This document shows, piece by piece, positions 35,387 to 46,613 of a DNA stretch of 64,000 bases (the first letter of the stretch is position 1; each line of letters begins with the position of its first letter). A program made the translations under genes and the position numbers. The stretch spans positions 62,001 through 126,000 of the forward strand of contig JADJWN010000021.1 in NCBI GenBank assembly GCA_016716335.1, given 5' to 3'. The notes under the pieces were generated by a model. That model ran no database searches and was not told the DNA's origin. It saw nothing but the letters and a program-made list of their open reading frames with translations. This DNA is from Saprospiraceae bacterium. GTDB lineage: Bacteria; Bacteroidota; Bacteroidia; Chitinophagales; Saprospiraceae.

Positions 35387-37826
35387 TTATAACTTTCGGC
35401 TCGCTCTTAATATTTCTACCCTACGCTCCTTGGCAGCTTTAAGACTGTAAATAGAATTTCGCTCATCTGCCAGACTGTCAGGTACATCTTTTGGAGCTAA
35501 GGACTTACCAAATGAAATATCCGTGATTTTCAGCTGCCCTGAAGCAAAATATTTCTGCAACTCCTGATTACCGTACACAATCATTTCGTTCTTCACACTG
35601 TTGACCCTTCGCTGACCCAATACCAGATTGTATTTGGATTCAGCTCTCGGTGAAGCAAATCCTTTGAAGATCAATTCCACCTGATTGCCTGCCTCAAGTT
35701 CCTGCAATAAATTGATCATAAATAACTTAAGCTTGTCATAGCCGCCCTGTACCTCACCTTCAAAAAATTCTTCAAACAGGTCCATGGCCCTTTGCTTGTC
35801 TGCGTCTTTCAATGGCTGAGCATATTTTTGCTTATACACCTCTTTTCTGCTCATATAGTTATTTACAAGATCCCCATATTTTGCCTTGGTGGTGGTGGAT
35901 CTGCTTCTGATATCCGGGAGGTCATTATCAAAATAAAGCGCAATGGGCAGTAAATCCTGTAATACAAATTTGTCTAAGTACATATCCCTTCTTATCAGCG
36001 TAGATCTGTCATAGGGTCTTGTATCCACCAGATCCTCTGCATCGGTGTAACCTTCTTTTTTAGCAGTCAGCTTGTACTGCTTACCTCTGTCAAGCATAAA
36101 AAAGAAGTCATTGGCTAAGGGATTGGTGATGGTGATATCTTTTTTAGTATTGTCCGTGAGGTCAATCAGAGTTACCGTTACCCCTTCAAGTGGAAATTTA
36201 CCGATCTTGGTAAATGTAAATACATCCAGCAATATCATATCTGTCTCCAGATACATCTTTCTTATGATGGATTCAGACTCCATATAACCATAAGTAGATA
36301 ATTGAATGGTATCCGGATAGTAGTTTTCTCTTTCTGCCACAATAATATATTCACGATCTTCGTCGAGGGTAAAAATATGGTCATTGCCGTCATCATTGGT
36401 AACCCTGCCAATCTCTATTCCTGAATTCTTATCTATAAGTCTGACTGTGGCATTCTTCAGAATTCTGCCTGTAAGTTTGTCGTAAGTCAATGCATTGAGA
36501 TCCAGGTCAATTTTTTTCAATAATGCCTCGTATATATCATAACAGCAGGATTCATGGTAGGCATCCAGAAACAAGGAACCCTCTCTGTTGGACGAAAAGT
36601 ATGCTTTTCACCCGAAGGTTCCAGAAAATAGTATATATCGTTGTAAGATCCGTTAATAGGTACCCCCAGATTGGTGACCGGCCCAAACTCCTCACCGGAT
36701 TTTATACTCTTGAAGATATCAAATCCTCCGAGGCCTTCTCTTCCATCCGTGCTGAAATAGAGGACATTAGACTCGGAGTGAAAAAAGGGAGTGATATCAT
36801 CAAATGCGGTATTGACAGCATCCAGATTGACGGGTTCTGAAAAACCATATTTTTCATCCAGCACTGCATACCATATATCCAGTCCACCCCTGCCACCATT
36901 CCGATTGGATACAAAATATAAAATTTCTTTACCGGTGGCTTTATCCATTACAATATTGGGATGTGTGCTGGTGGTGCCGGGCAGATTAACCGGTGCCCCG
37001 AGCTTAGTCTCATTGGTTAACAGTCCACCTTTCTGTATATCTGAAGTGTAGATATCACATCTGATCTCGCTGCCGTTGATGTATTCACATACGGTGTAAT
37101 ACAATTTGGTGCCCGTACTGTTTATGGCAGAATTGGCCACCAATTGATCTCTTTCATTAAGCTTGTTTGGAATGATTTCTGCACTTTTATCCTTTCCTTT
37201 TTTGAACAGTTTGGAAATTTCCCTTGGTGGATTCTCAGTCCTCATTTTTTCTTTTTCCCGCATAGAGCTGAAGTACAGTGTATCCATAAAGCTGTGCGCA
37301 CCTACTTCCGAATATATGGTATTGACATCTTCTCCAAGTCTGCTGAGCTTCACCCTTTTATTGGCTTCCTGAGTGAGTTTTTTGGCCAATTGGATGGCAG
37401 CCAGTTCCTTTTGGGTTTTCAGCATATACCAATCATCTTTTTCCCCGTACTCAGAAGCATACAACTGATAATACCTCTCTGCTTCATCATATTTACCCAG
37501 CCTTTGGTACATAGAAGCGAGCCAGAATGTGGCTAAGGAAAACTGTTCATCTTTCAGCGTATCTATAAGATATGAATACTTTTCAGCAGCTCTTGCATAG
37601 GCGTTGAAAAGGCGTGCACTTTCTGCTGCTTTGAATATCACGGCCGGATCTTTCTCATCAAATTCCAAAGCTGTATTGTAATAAGTGAGTGCCGCATAAT
37701 AGTTTTTCGTAAGGAAAGCTTTGTCAGCAGCATCGAGAAAGGCCTTTTTGTCTGACCCGAAAGGATAACCGAGAAAGTGAGGGTAAGTATGGATATGTTC
37801 AGGATAGTTCGCATAATGGATGTCAA
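35387..37826 (-). CDS. PD40/OmpA-type lipidic envelope protein of the type IX cluster (two frameshifts)
   Basis: Three frame pieces form one protein of about 813 residues. A signal peptide (MRTILNISILTLTFSVILSG) joins, after restoring one base at the T-run 37745-37749, to KAFLDAADKAFL and TPR-like helices. The centre has WD40-like PD40 repeats (ILYFVSNRNGGRGGLDIWY, VLYFSTDGREGLGGFDIF). A second missing base at 36605-36608 links the blade AYFSSNREGS to a Cys-containing ESCCYDIYEA and two carboxypeptidase-regulatory-like domains. The end is OmpA-like (FKGFASPRAESKYNLVLGQRRVNSVK), a peptidoglycan-binding fold. Proteins of this build accompany PorP/SprF in type IX or gliding clusters. It follows the porP/sprF-like gene by 8 nt. 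Confidence 0.85.
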
Positions 37827-37834
37827 AGTTTAGC

Positions 37835-38869
37835 TTAATAAATAGGGCAAACTTTTGAAGTATTCAAGGGCTTAACATTCTTGATAATGTAACGGAAGTG
37901 CATTTCCGGGCCACCTCTGTTCGAACCCACTATTCTGTTGAATGCATTGGTGTCAAAATCATAGCTCAGACTGGCATAATATTGATTGAACTGCAAGGCA
38001 ATAATGGGAAATAGTGACTTTGCCGTACGATAACCTGCTCCGAGATGGAGCTGGAATTCCTTGCCTCTTTTTTCAGAAATATAAATCTTTCCAAGGCCGC
38101 CAAAAACGGTCTCATCATAGGGTCCCTGAAACTGCTGCATGATATGCAACTGAATATCCAGCTGATCTATGATTTTTACGTTGCCGACGGCTGACAATGA
38201 ATATCTTCTTGGCAAAGTAGATTCATCTCCATCATAAAATGCCACATTAGGTTCGATGAGATGGGTGGCGGCTGCACCGACATCTACGTGTGTACGGGAT
38301 GACAACTGATACCTGTAGTTCAGACCCAGAGCGGTTTCTACAAAAAAGACTCTTGAAAAATTATCAAACAATTCACCGGTGGGCAGTGCAGCATTGAATG
38401 CGTCACCATCCCATTGTTTGTCCCATGTAAGCGTCTCAGTATTGAATCCTCTGGTAGATAAACCCAGCTGTATCCCTCCGCTTAAAATATGATTCCTGGA
38501 TAATATCCTGTGGTACGCAACCGAGGCATTCAGGGTAGTAAGATTGAGTTTTGAATCACCCTGCCGGTCATAATTGAACATGGCACCTATGCCGAGAAAA
38601 TGCTTCTCACTCCTGTCAAAGCTTAGCTGCCTGTCATATGCGCCACTGAATGTAAACCATGGAACCGGGACAAATCTCCACTGATCCCGCATAGAGAGTG
38701 TGACTCTGTGGTCTCCGTTGAAAACCCCGGTGAGTGCAGGATTGATATTCAGAGGTGAATTATAAAACTGACTGTAATGCAGGTCCTGTCCGGCTACATT
38801 AAAATTTTCTAATATCAGCAGAAAAATTCCCAGAATTTTCCAGCCTTTGATACTCCTTAGCTGTACCAT
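37835..38869 (-). CDS. PorP/SprF-family outer-membrane protein
   Basis: 344 residues with a signal peptide ending FNVAGQ. DLHYSQFYNSPLNINPALTG is the family hallmark just after cleavage, and the rest is an alternating beta-barrel pattern (for example GIGAMFNYDRQGDSKLNLTT and AAATHLIEPN). Members belong to the type IX secretion and gliding machinery and pair with PD40/OmpA and CHU_C proteins, as seen here in the next two genes. It starts the three-gene operon. A 134-nt AT-rich gap precedes it. Confidence 0.92.
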   Translation of the reverse strand: MVQLRSIKGWKILGIFLLILENFNVAGQDLHYSQFYNSPLNINPALTGVFNGDHRVTLSMRDQWRFVPVPWFTFSGAYDRQLSFDRSEKHFLGIGAMFNYDRQGDSKLNLTTLNASVAYHRILSRNHILSGGIQLGLSTRGFNTETLTWDKQWDGDAFNAALPTGELFDNFSRVFFVETALGLNYRYQLSSRTHVDVGAAATHLIEPNVAFYDGDESTLPRRYSLSAVGNVKIIDQLDIQLHIMQQFQGPYDETVFGGLGKIYISEKRGKEFQLHLGAGYRTAKSLFPIIALQFNQYYASLSYDFDTNAFNRIVGSNRGGPEMHFRYIIKNVKPLNTSKVCPIY

Positions 38870-39003
38870 CGTAACAAATTAAATTGTTTTGTTATATGTA
38901 TTTAATTCAATACTATGCTATTGAAACAAAAATCAAAAATCTTGTAAATACTCAGATCAGTAGTGCAAAAATCATACTACAAACAGCAGTCGCAATGTTC
39001 TTC

Positions 39004-40086
39004 TTATACAGTAGCAGGCAATAAATCGAAAGCAATACTACCAACCGATTTCAAACAGTAACCCCCGGGCTTTTGTTCAATACGTATCATTTTTTTACTT
39101 AAAGGGTCATTGAAAACTTCCTCCATATTTTTGATGATACTGAATGGCAGGTTTAATTCTGCAAATTTGGTACTCAATTCTTCCAAGGTAAATTGAGATA
39201 CTTTTTCCTGCAGTATATTAAGGAGTAAACCCCGATGCTTTATTCTCTCATTATTTTGTCCAAAATTAGGGTAATTATCCTGCGATAAATTCAGGGTTTT
39301 CCATAGTTTTTCAAATTGCGCATCGCTTCCTATGGCAAGCATAATCTGTTTTCCGTCCTTAGTGAGCAGGATTTCTCCATATGGCGCAATATTGGGATGC
39401 AGCGTACCCAATGGCTTAGGTATATGACTGCACATCAGGTAGTTGGAGGCCTGATTGACGAGTCCCGATATGGCACTTTGATATAAGGAAACATGAATGG
39501 TGCAGCCCTGACCGGTCCTGAATTTATGCAAGAGCCCGATCAAAATGGCTTCTTTCATCTGATGCGCTGCCAGAATATCTATCATGGCTACAGGAATCTT
39601 GCAAAGCCGCCCCTCCTCAGTGCCTGTCATGGAAATATATCCGGTCTCAGCCTGCATCACCAGATCATATCCGGGTCTTGGATCATCATAGGAATATGCA
39701 GACAATTGGGCAAAAATAATCTTAGGATTCAATGACGTGATCTTCTCGTGGTGTACACCCAGTTTCTCAGCTGTGGCCTTCTGAAAATTGGATATCACCA
39801 CATCCGCATCCTTTACCAAAACATAGAGACGATATAGATCTTCCTGAGCAGATAGGTCCAGCATCAATTCCTCCTTTCCATAATTGGCGGCTGCATAGTA
39901 TGCACTGTATGGAGAAGCCGGATCTTCAACCGGAAGCTTCCATTGCCGGGTTGCATCTCCAGCGGATTTTCTGTTTTCAATTTTGATGACGGACGCCCCT
40001 AATTCGGCGAAGAAACTTCCTGTCAGAGGTCCGGCAAGGACGCTTGACATATCCACCACTTTCAGCCCTTGAAAAAAACTATCCAA
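39004..40086 (-). CDS. CaiB/BaiF family CoA-transferase (class III)
   Basis: 360 residues. GLKVVDMSSVLAGPLTGSFFAELGASVIKIE is the class III opening (only part quoted: VLAGPLTG, LGASVIKIE). The catalytic Asp of the family lies in the GYDLVMQAETG block, with YDLV as in CaiB-type enzymes. It should move CoA between carboxylic acids; the donors are unknown. It lies 3 nt downstream of a 3-hydroxyacyl-CoA dehydrogenase gene, which suggests one pathway of short-chain acyl-CoA metabolism. Confidence 0.88.
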   Translation of the reverse strand: MDSFFQGLKVVDMSSVLAGPLTGSFFAELGASVIKIENRKSAGDATRQWKLPVEDPASPYSAYYAAANYGKEELMLDLSAQEDLYRLYVLVKDADVVISNFQKATAEKLGVHHEKITSLNPKIIFAQLSAYSYDDPRPGYDLVMQAETGYISMTGTEEGRLCKIPVAMIDILAAHQMKEAILIGLLHKFRTGQGCTIHVSLYQSAISGLVNQASNYLMCSHIPKPLGTLHPNIAPYGEILLTKDGKQIMLAIGSDAQFEKLWKTLNLSQDNYPNFGQNNERIKHRGLLLNILQEKVSQFTLEELSTKFAELNLPFSIIKNMEEVFNDPLSKKMIRIEQKPGGYCLKSVGSIAFDLLPATV

Positions 40087-40089
40087 TGT

Positions 40090-40979
40090 TTACTTTATGA
40101 AATTTGGAGATACCACAGCTTCCTTACTATCGGGTTTGTACTGATAAAAACCTTCCCCGGATTTTCTACCCAATTTACCGGCAGTGACCATATTTACCAA
40201 AAGTGGACAGGGAGCATATTTGGGATTACCGAATCCATTATGCAATACCTGCAATATAGACAGACAGACATCCAGACCTATAAAATCAGCCAGAGTCAGT
40301 GGCCCCATGGGATGAGCCATACCCAGCTTCATCACGCTATCTATCTCCGTTACGCCTGCCACTCCTTCGTACAGGGTATAGATGGCTTCATTGATCATAG
40401 GCATTAAAATCCTGTTAGCCACAAAACCGGGATAATCATTGACTTCCACAGGAATTTTGCCCAGAGTCCCGGACAAATCCATAATTTTTGCAGTAACTTC
40501 ATCGGACGTGGCATATCCACGTATCACTTCCACCAGTTGCATCACCGGCACCGGATTCATAAAATGCATTCCAATGACCTTGTCCGCTCTTGAGGTAGCT
40601 GCTGCAATTCTGGTGATAGAGATAGATGATGTATTGGTGGCGAGAATACAGGATTCCTGAGTCCACATATCCAGCTGCTTGAATATCTGAAGTTTCAGTT
40701 CCACATTTTCGGTAGCCGCTTCTACCACCAGATCAGCCGACCTTACGCCTACATCCATTTGAGTATAAGTAGTGATATTCTGCAGGGTCTTCTCTTTGTC
40801 ATCCTCGGTGATGGTACCCTTTTTAATCATACGGTCGAGATTATCACCGATAGTTTTCACAGCCCGCTCCAGAGCTGCTGCAGATATGTCGCAGAGATGC
40901 ACCTTAAATCCTTTCATCGCAATACCTGAGCAATTCCATTGCCCATAGTACCTGCACCTACCACTGATATTATTTTCAT
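40090..40979 (-). CDS. 3-hydroxybutyryl-CoA dehydrogenase (frameshift near N-terminus)
   Basis: The start at 40979 gives MKIISVVGAGTMGNGIAQV, the NAD-binding GxGxxG motif. One missing base at 40921-40922 breaks the frame; restoring it continues as AMKGFKVHLCDIS, giving a 296-residue protein of normal size. Catalytic His lies in GMHFMNPVPVM, and NDYPGFVANRILMPMINEA and GMAHPMGPLTLADFIGLD are the C-terminal domain signatures of the Hbd/PaaH family. It oxidises (S)-3-hydroxyacyl-CoA with NAD(P). In operon with the CoA-transferase. Confidence 0.88.
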
Positions 40980-41151
40980 TTGGTTATTTTTTGATCAGAC
41001 TGCAAAAATAAGGCGCAGAAAGTTGTCAAAGTTACTTATCCGCCCAAATATTAAAAATAGGATATTATGTAATCAAGTTCACCTGAATGGCTTCAGATAA
41101 TCCGAAACAGAATTTATATTTGATATGGCTAAAGAAAGACATAAAAAACAA

Positions 41152-41187
41152 AAAAAAGCCCTGCAGAGACTGCTGCAAGGCTTTTTA
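41152..41187 (-). terminator. Terminator of groES-groEL
   Basis: AAAAGCC-TGCAG pairs with CTGCA-GGCTTTT around a short loop, with A-rich and T-rich flanks, 20 nt after the groEL stop. Confidence 0.75.
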
Positions 41188-41206
41188 CTTATATGGAAGT
41201 AAGATA

Positions 41207-42837
41207 TTACATCATACCGCCCATTCCGCCTCCTCCCATTGGTGGCATTGGCGGATGGTCTTCTTTTTTATCACTTACCACGCATTCGGTGGTGAGCACC
41301 ATACTTGCTATGGAAGCAGCATTTTCTACGGCTACTCTGGTCACTTTAGTTGGGTCTATTACCCCACTCTTTTTCAAATCTTCATACACACCGGTTCTGG
41401 CATTATAACCATGAGCCCCTTTCTGCTTCTGAACTTCAAAGAATACTACTGAGCCATCTACACCGGCATTTTCAGCAATGGTTCTGAGCGGAGCCTCCAA
41501 TGCTTTTCTTACAATCTGAATTCCCAGATTTTCGTCCTCATTGGAGCCAGTCACTTTTTCCAGACTTTCAATAGCTCTGACCAGAGCCACACCGCCACCT
41601 GCCACGATACCTTCTTCCACTGCTGCTCTTGTGGCATGTAAAGCATCATCTACTCTGTCTTTTTTCTCCTTCATTTCCACTTCAGTAGCTGCACCTACGT
41701 ACAATACTGCTACACCACCGGCCAGTTTTGCCAATCTTTCCTGGAGCTTCTCTCTGTCGTAATCAGATGTAGTCGTTTCGATCTGAGCTTTGATCTGTGC
41801 AATTCTTGCATTGATATCCGCCTGCTTGCCACGACCATTAACGATAGTGGTGTTGTCTTTATCCACTGTCACTTTTTCAGCCTGACCAAGGTGCTCCAGT
41901 GTGGTATTTTCAAGTTTGTAACCTTGTTCTTCTGAGATTACAGTTCCTCCGGTCAGGATAGCAATATCCTCCAGCATAGCTTTTCTTCTGTCACCAAATC
42001 CCGGAGCCTTCACAGCTACTACTTTAAGACCTGCCCGCAATCTGTTGACCACAAGGGTACCCAATGCCTGACTATCCACATCCTCTGCAATGATCAGCAA
42101 GGGTCTTCCTGTCTGTACTCCTTTTTCAAGGATTGGAACGATCTCCTGCACATTGGAGATTTTCTTATCATGGATGAGGATCAACGGATTGTCGTATTCT
42201 GTAGTCATATTTTCAGTATTGGTAATGAAGTATGGAGACAGATAGCCTCTGTCAAACTGCATTCCAATCACTTCATCCACATATGTGTCGGTACCTTTGG
42301 CTTCCTCAACGGTAATAACTCCGTCTTTGGTTACCCTCTTCATCGCATCAGCAATGAGACTTCCTATTTCCTCATCGTTATTGGCTGAAACTGTGGCTAC
42401 CTGCTTGATTTTATCGTAATCAGAACCCACTTCTTCACTTTGCTTTTTAAGGTCTGCAATGACTTTGGCTACTGCCTTGTCAATACCTCTTTTAAGATCC
42501 ATAGGATTGGCTCCGGCTGTGACATATTTCATACCGGCAGTGACCATGGCCTGTGCCAGTACAGTAGCTGTAGTGGTACCATCACCGGCTGCATCCGCAG
42601 TCTTGGAAGCCACTTCTTTTACCATCTGTGCACCCATGTTTTCTACGGCATCTTCCAGCTCTATTTCTTTGGCCACGGTGACACCATCCTTAGTGATTAC
42701 AGGAGCTCCAAACTTTTCTGGATTACTACATTTCTTCCCTTGGGGCCCAATGTCACTTTTACGGCATTAGCCAGCTGGTCAATTCCTGATTTTAATTTAG
42801 TACGTGCTTCTGCGTCAAAGCTTATAATTTTTGGCAT
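41207..42837 (-). CDS. groEL: Chaperonin GroEL (frameshift near N-terminus)
   Basis: The start at 42837 gives [20 protein letters not shown] and [15 protein letters not shown]. One base is missing at the AAA run 42710-42712 (plus strand); restoring it gives [20 protein letters not shown] and joins the long frame, for 543 residues in all. Classic elements follow: [15 protein letters not shown] (ATP site, Asp of DGTTT), [14 protein letters not shown] and the Gly-Met-rich end [10 protein letters not shown]. GroEL is essential and no second copy is in the window, so this lesion is most simply a sequence error. Co-transcribed with groES, 44 nt upstream. Confidence 0.95.
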
Positions 42838-42881
42838 GATTCGATTAATTTAATGGTTTAACAATATTAGAAAATAAAGCA

Positions 42882-43145
42882 TCAGAGAATGACAAGAATA
42901 TCATCTTCTCTCATGATCAGATAATCCTGACCCTGATAATTGATTTCCTGACCTGCATACTTTCCATACAGAACAGTATCCCCGACTTTTACAGTCATTT
43001 TATTACCTTCCTTGCCAGGGCCGACTGCAATTACTTCACCTCTCTGAGGTTTTTCCTTTGCAGTATCAGGAATGATAATTCCACCTGTTGTTTTTTCCTC
43101 GGCGGGAGCCGGTTTTACAACAACTCTGTCATTGATTGGCTTCAT
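42882..43145 (-). CDS. groES: Co-chaperonin GroES
   Basis: 87 residues: [41 protein letters not shown] with the mobile loop, and [14 protein letters not shown] at the end. It caps the GroEL cage. First gene of the groES-groEL pair; no CIRCE element is visible upstream, so heat control may be by another route. Confidence 0.95.
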   Translation of the reverse strand: MKPINDRVVVKPAPAEEKTTGGIIIPDTAKEKPQRGEVIAVGPGKEGNKMTVKVGDTVLYGKYAGQEINYQGQDYLIMREDDILVIL

Positions 43146-43329
43146 ACGCTTGTGTATTTAAGATTTTAAAGTGAACTAATGATTTTCAAACACAAGCCTA
43201 AGCATCACTAATTGTGCCAATCCTCCCTTTCTGCCATAATTGTAAAATATTCTTTGGATTCAGCTGTTTTTGCTTGCCATTTTTACACAATCAGATACAG
43301 AAGTTGACATTTTGACAGATTTTTATATG

Positions 43330-44262
43330 GAATTTGAGGAGATGGAGGATCAGGAGGAGGTGGATGGGTTTATGGGTTGATGGGGTTTATGGGGTTATTG
43401 CGGATTTGCTGAGTTGTGGATTTGCTGAGTTGTTTATATGGTTGATGGGGGTTATTGCGGATTTGCTTAGTTGTGGATTTGCTAAGTTGTTTATATTGTT
43501 GATGGGTTTATGGGGTTGATGGGGGTTATTGCGGATTTGCTAAGTTGTTTATATGGTTGATGGGGGTTGTTTTGCGGATTTGCTTAGTTGCGGATTTGCT
43601 GAGTTGTTTATATGGTTGATGGGGTTTATTGCGGATTTGCTGAGTTGTTTATATGGTTGATGGGTTTATGGGGTTGATGGGGGTTATTGCGGATTTGCTA
43701 AGTTGTTTATATGGTTGATGGGGGTTATTGCGGATTTGCTGAGTTGCGGATTTGCTGAGTTGTTTATATGGTTGATGGGGTTTATTGCGGATTTGCTGAG
43801 TTGCGGATTTGCTGAGTTGTTTATATGGTTGATGGGTTTATGGGGTTGATGGGGGTTATTGCGGATTTGCTAAGTTGTGGATTTGCTAAGTTGTTTATAT
43901 TGTTGATGGGTTTATGGGGTTGATGGGGGTTATTGCGGATTTGCTAAGTTGTGGATTTGCTAAATTGTTTATAGGGTTTATAGGGTTTATAGGGTTTATG
44001 GGTTTATGGGGTTTATGTTTTGATCGCACCGGGTCGTGATTTTCCTCGCTGGAGTGTTTACAGTTTCCGCCGGCGGCGGATTCGGATCGTTCATCGTTCA
44101 TCGTTCATAGTTCATCATTCGAGTGTTCAAATTGTTCACCATTCAGCATTCATAATTCATAGTTCATAGTTCGAATTGCTCGGATCGTTCATCGTTCATC
44201 GTTCATCGTTCGAATTGCTCGGATCGTTCATAGTTCATAGTTTCCGCCGGTTGCGGATTCAT
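43330..44262 (-). repeat. Composite word-like repeat, copy B
   Basis: About 930 nt of non-coding sequence made of the same blocks as copy A at 2111-2555 but inverted and longer. From right to left it has the CCGGCGGAAAC head near 44237-44262, GTTCATCGTTCATAG-type words, the constant core at 44013-44083 (CGGGTCGTGATTTTCC to CCGCCGGCGG), GGGTTTATGGGG words, and many GCGGATTTGCTGAGTTG words with GTTTATATGGTTGATGGG spacers. Open frames in it (for example around 43334) are by-products. The gap 43146-43330 before it holds only the groES upstream region. Confidence 0.85.
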
Positions 44263-44290
44263 CGCTCATAGGTTCTCGTTTCTCCCTGCC

Positions 44291-45070
44291 CTACTTACCT
44301 TTAAACTGTGCAGGTCTTTTCTCTACAAATGCGGCAGCACCTTCCTTAGCATCTTCAGTGGCCATGGTGTAGCCAAAATCAGTGTATTCCTTGGCAAAGC
44401 CGTCTGTCTGTTTGTCATAATAGGCATTGACAAGTGCTATAACCTGCTTCACGGCCAAGGGCGCTTTGGATGCTATTTTAGTCAGAATTTCATAGGCTTT
44501 TTCTACTTCCTTGCCGGGATCGGTGACATGGGTGACAAGTCCCAATGCCAGAGCTTCATCGGCTTTGATCATATCTGCGGTAAGGAGCATTTCTATGGCT
44601 TTTCCTTTGCCGATGAGCTGTACCAGTCTTTGTGAACCGCCGTAGCCGGGTACCAGGCCGAGATTGACTTCAGGCTGTCCAAAGCGGGCATGCATTCCGG
44701 CCACTCTGATATGGCAAGCCATGGCAAGCTCACAGCCTCCGCCAAGGGCAAATCCGTTCACTGCAGCAATTACGGGACAATGAAATCTCTCTATCTTAAA
44801 AAAGACATCCTGTCCGGTCTTTGATTTCTGTATGCCACCTTCCAGATCGAGTGCAGCAAATTCCTTAATATCAGCACCAGCTACAAATGCCTTTTCGCCG
44901 GCTCCGGTCAGAATAACTCCCTTGAGCGAAAGGTCGTCATATCTTTGGGTAAAGAATTGATCCAGCTCTTCGAACACCCTGGCATTCAGAGCATTCATGG
45001 CATTTGGCCGATTGATGGTAAGAATGGCAATTCCGTTATTTTCTTCTATCAGTAAAACTTGCTCAGACAT
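44291..45070 (-). CDS. Enoyl-CoA hydratase/isomerase family protein (crotonase)
   Basis: 259 residues. AFVAGADIKEFAALD (about 67-81) is the oxyanion-hole segment, and AAVNGFALGGGCELAMACH with NLGLVPGYGGSQRL holds the two catalytic Glu positions typical of true enoyl-CoA hydratases (E in GGCELA and E in the PEVNLG turn). It hydrates 2-enoyl-CoA in fatty-acid or butyrate-type oxidation. It could supply the 3-hydroxyacyl-CoA used by the dehydrogenase at 40090, though it is a separate transcription unit. Confidence 0.92.
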   Translation of the reverse strand: MSEQVLLIEENNGIAILTINRPNAMNALNARVFEELDQFFTQRYDDLSLKGVILTGAGEKAFVAGADIKEFAALDLEGGIQKSKTGQDVFFKIERFHCPVIAAVNGFALGGGCELAMACHIRVAGMHARFGQPEVNLGLVPGYGGSQRLVQLIGKGKAIEMLLTADMIKADEALALGLVTHVTDPGKEVEKAYEILTKIASKAPLAVKQVIALVNAYYDKQTDGFAKEYTDFGYTMATEDAKEGAAAFVEKRPAQFKGK

Positions 45071-45123
45071 GGCTATTTATTATTTGAATTTATACTGTAA
45101 TGTTCTGTCATTTTAAAAATGGT

Positions 45124-46479
45124 TCAAAATCCCAAAATCACTTTTGCAATGGAAAAATAAATCAGGATGCCGAAGATATCATTGCTTGTAGTGATAAACG
45201 GACCGGTGGCCAGTGCAGGATCAATTCCATTTTTATGGAGTGTGATAGGCACAAAAGTACCAATCAAAGAGGCAATAATGATCACTGACACCAAAGCAAT
45301 GGAGACAGTCACACCTATGATAGGCTGTACTCCCAGTAAAAGATAGCTTCCGGCCATCAGAATACTGGCCAGCAGTAATCCGTTCAACAGGCTCAGACTC
45401 ACCTCCTTAATCAACCTTCTGAAAATCGAACCGCTCAGAGAATTATTGGCCAATCCCTGCACAATGATGGCCGCAGACTGTACGCCCACATTCCCTGCCA
45501 TGGCTGCAATCAGTGGCGTGAAGAAAAACAACACCTGATATTTTTCCATAGCAGCCTCAAAACTTCCTGACACTTTGACAGCTACAAAACCTCCCATCAT
45601 TGCCAGAAACAGCCATGGAAACCTGGCTTTGGTCAGCTCCAGGATAGAATCATCCGCCTCCACATCCTGAGAGATACCGGCTGCCAGCTGATAATCCTTA
45701 TCCGCTTCATCCTTGATGACATCCACAATATCATCAATAGTAATCCGCCCCATCAATCTACCCAACTCATCCAGTACAGGTATGGCCTCTATGTCGTATT
45801 TCTGCATCAGTCGGGCTACTTCTACATCCGGTGTATCCACCTTTACCGAAAGTATGTCTCTGATATAAATATCTTTGATGGGTGTACGGAGACTTGTAGT
45901 GAGCAGATCCTTCAGGGACAATCTGCCCAGCAAACGGTTGTCATCATCCACCACATAGATGGAATGTACCTTGGTCACATTTTGTGCCTGCCGCCGCATC
46001 TCCCGTACACAGGAAAAGACTGTCCAGTTTTCATTGACCTTGATAAGCTCCTTGGCCATAAGTCCACCGGCTGAAGACTCATCATATCTGAGCAGCTCCA
46101 CAATGTCCTGGGCATGCTCCTTGTCTTCGATTTCCTGAAGTACTTCGGATTTGAGATTTACGGGCAGTTCAGAAATGATATCTGCGGCATCATCGGAGCT
46201 CAACTCTTCAAGCTCTTCTGCAATCTCTTTGGGCGACAGCCTCTGAAGGATGGTTTCCCTCAATTCCTCGTCAAGTTCCAGAAGGATTTCGGCGGAGTAT
46301 TCAGGATCTATGATATCAAAGACAAAGACCGCATCTTCCTCCGGAATGCTTTCCATCAGCTCAGCAATATCAGCATAATGCATCTCCCTGAAAACCTGCT
46401 TCAGCTGATTTTCATCTCTGGCAGTGATCCAGTCTCTGATCTCAGCCATCGGGATTTTTACATTGCTGTTATTTTCCAT
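45124..46479 (-). CDS. mgtE: MgtE magnesium transporter
   Basis: 451 residues from MENNSNVKIP at 46479. The N-terminal MgtE helical domain (DIAELMESIPEEDAVFVFDII and LSSDDAADIISELP) is followed by a CBS pair (VHSIYVVDDDNRLLGRLSLKDL, EAIPVLDELGRLMGRITIDDI) and a five-helix channel (GNVGVQSAAIIVQGLA, with the conserved QSA segment). Cytoplasmic domains sense Mg and gate the pore. Intact. It lies 53 nt before the crotonase gene in the same direction. Confidence 0.93.
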   Translation of the reverse strand: MENNSNVKIPMAEIRDWITARDENQLKQVFREMHYADIAELMESIPEEDAVFVFDIIDPEYSAEILLELDEELRETILQRLSPKEIAEELEELSSDDAADIISELPVNLKSEVLQEIEDKEHAQDIVELLRYDESSAGGLMAKELIKVNENWTVFSCVREMRRQAQNVTKVHSIYVVDDDNRLLGRLSLKDLLTTSLRTPIKDIYIRDILSVKVDTPDVEVARLMQKYDIEAIPVLDELGRLMGRITIDDIVDVIKDEADKDYQLAAGISQDVEADDSILELTKARFPWLFLAMMGGFVAVKVSGSFEAAMEKYQVLFFFTPLIAAMAGNVGVQSAAIIVQGLANNSLSGSIFRRLIKEVSLSLLNGLLLASILMAGSYLLLGVQPIIGVTVSIALVSVIIIASLIGTFVPITLHKNGIDPALATGPFITTSNDIFGILIYFSIAKVILGF

Positions 46480-46613
46480 GATGCGCAAAAATAACAGATT
46501 GAAACTATTTGATTCGTATTAAATGTGAAATGCGGGTAAAACTTATGTTAACAATGACCTGCCAATAAAAAGTAGCGCTAAAAACAAAGAATCTATTCGA
46601 AAAGCAATATTCA

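Noticed and set aside
43146..43330. Sigma-54-like TTGGCAC element upstream of groES
   Set aside because: The matching -12 element at the required spacing is missing.
43334..43519. Open frame with repeated ADLLSCGFA units in copy B of the composite repeat
   Set aside because: Repeat words translate to repeated peptides in several frames on both strands, so no frame is favoured.
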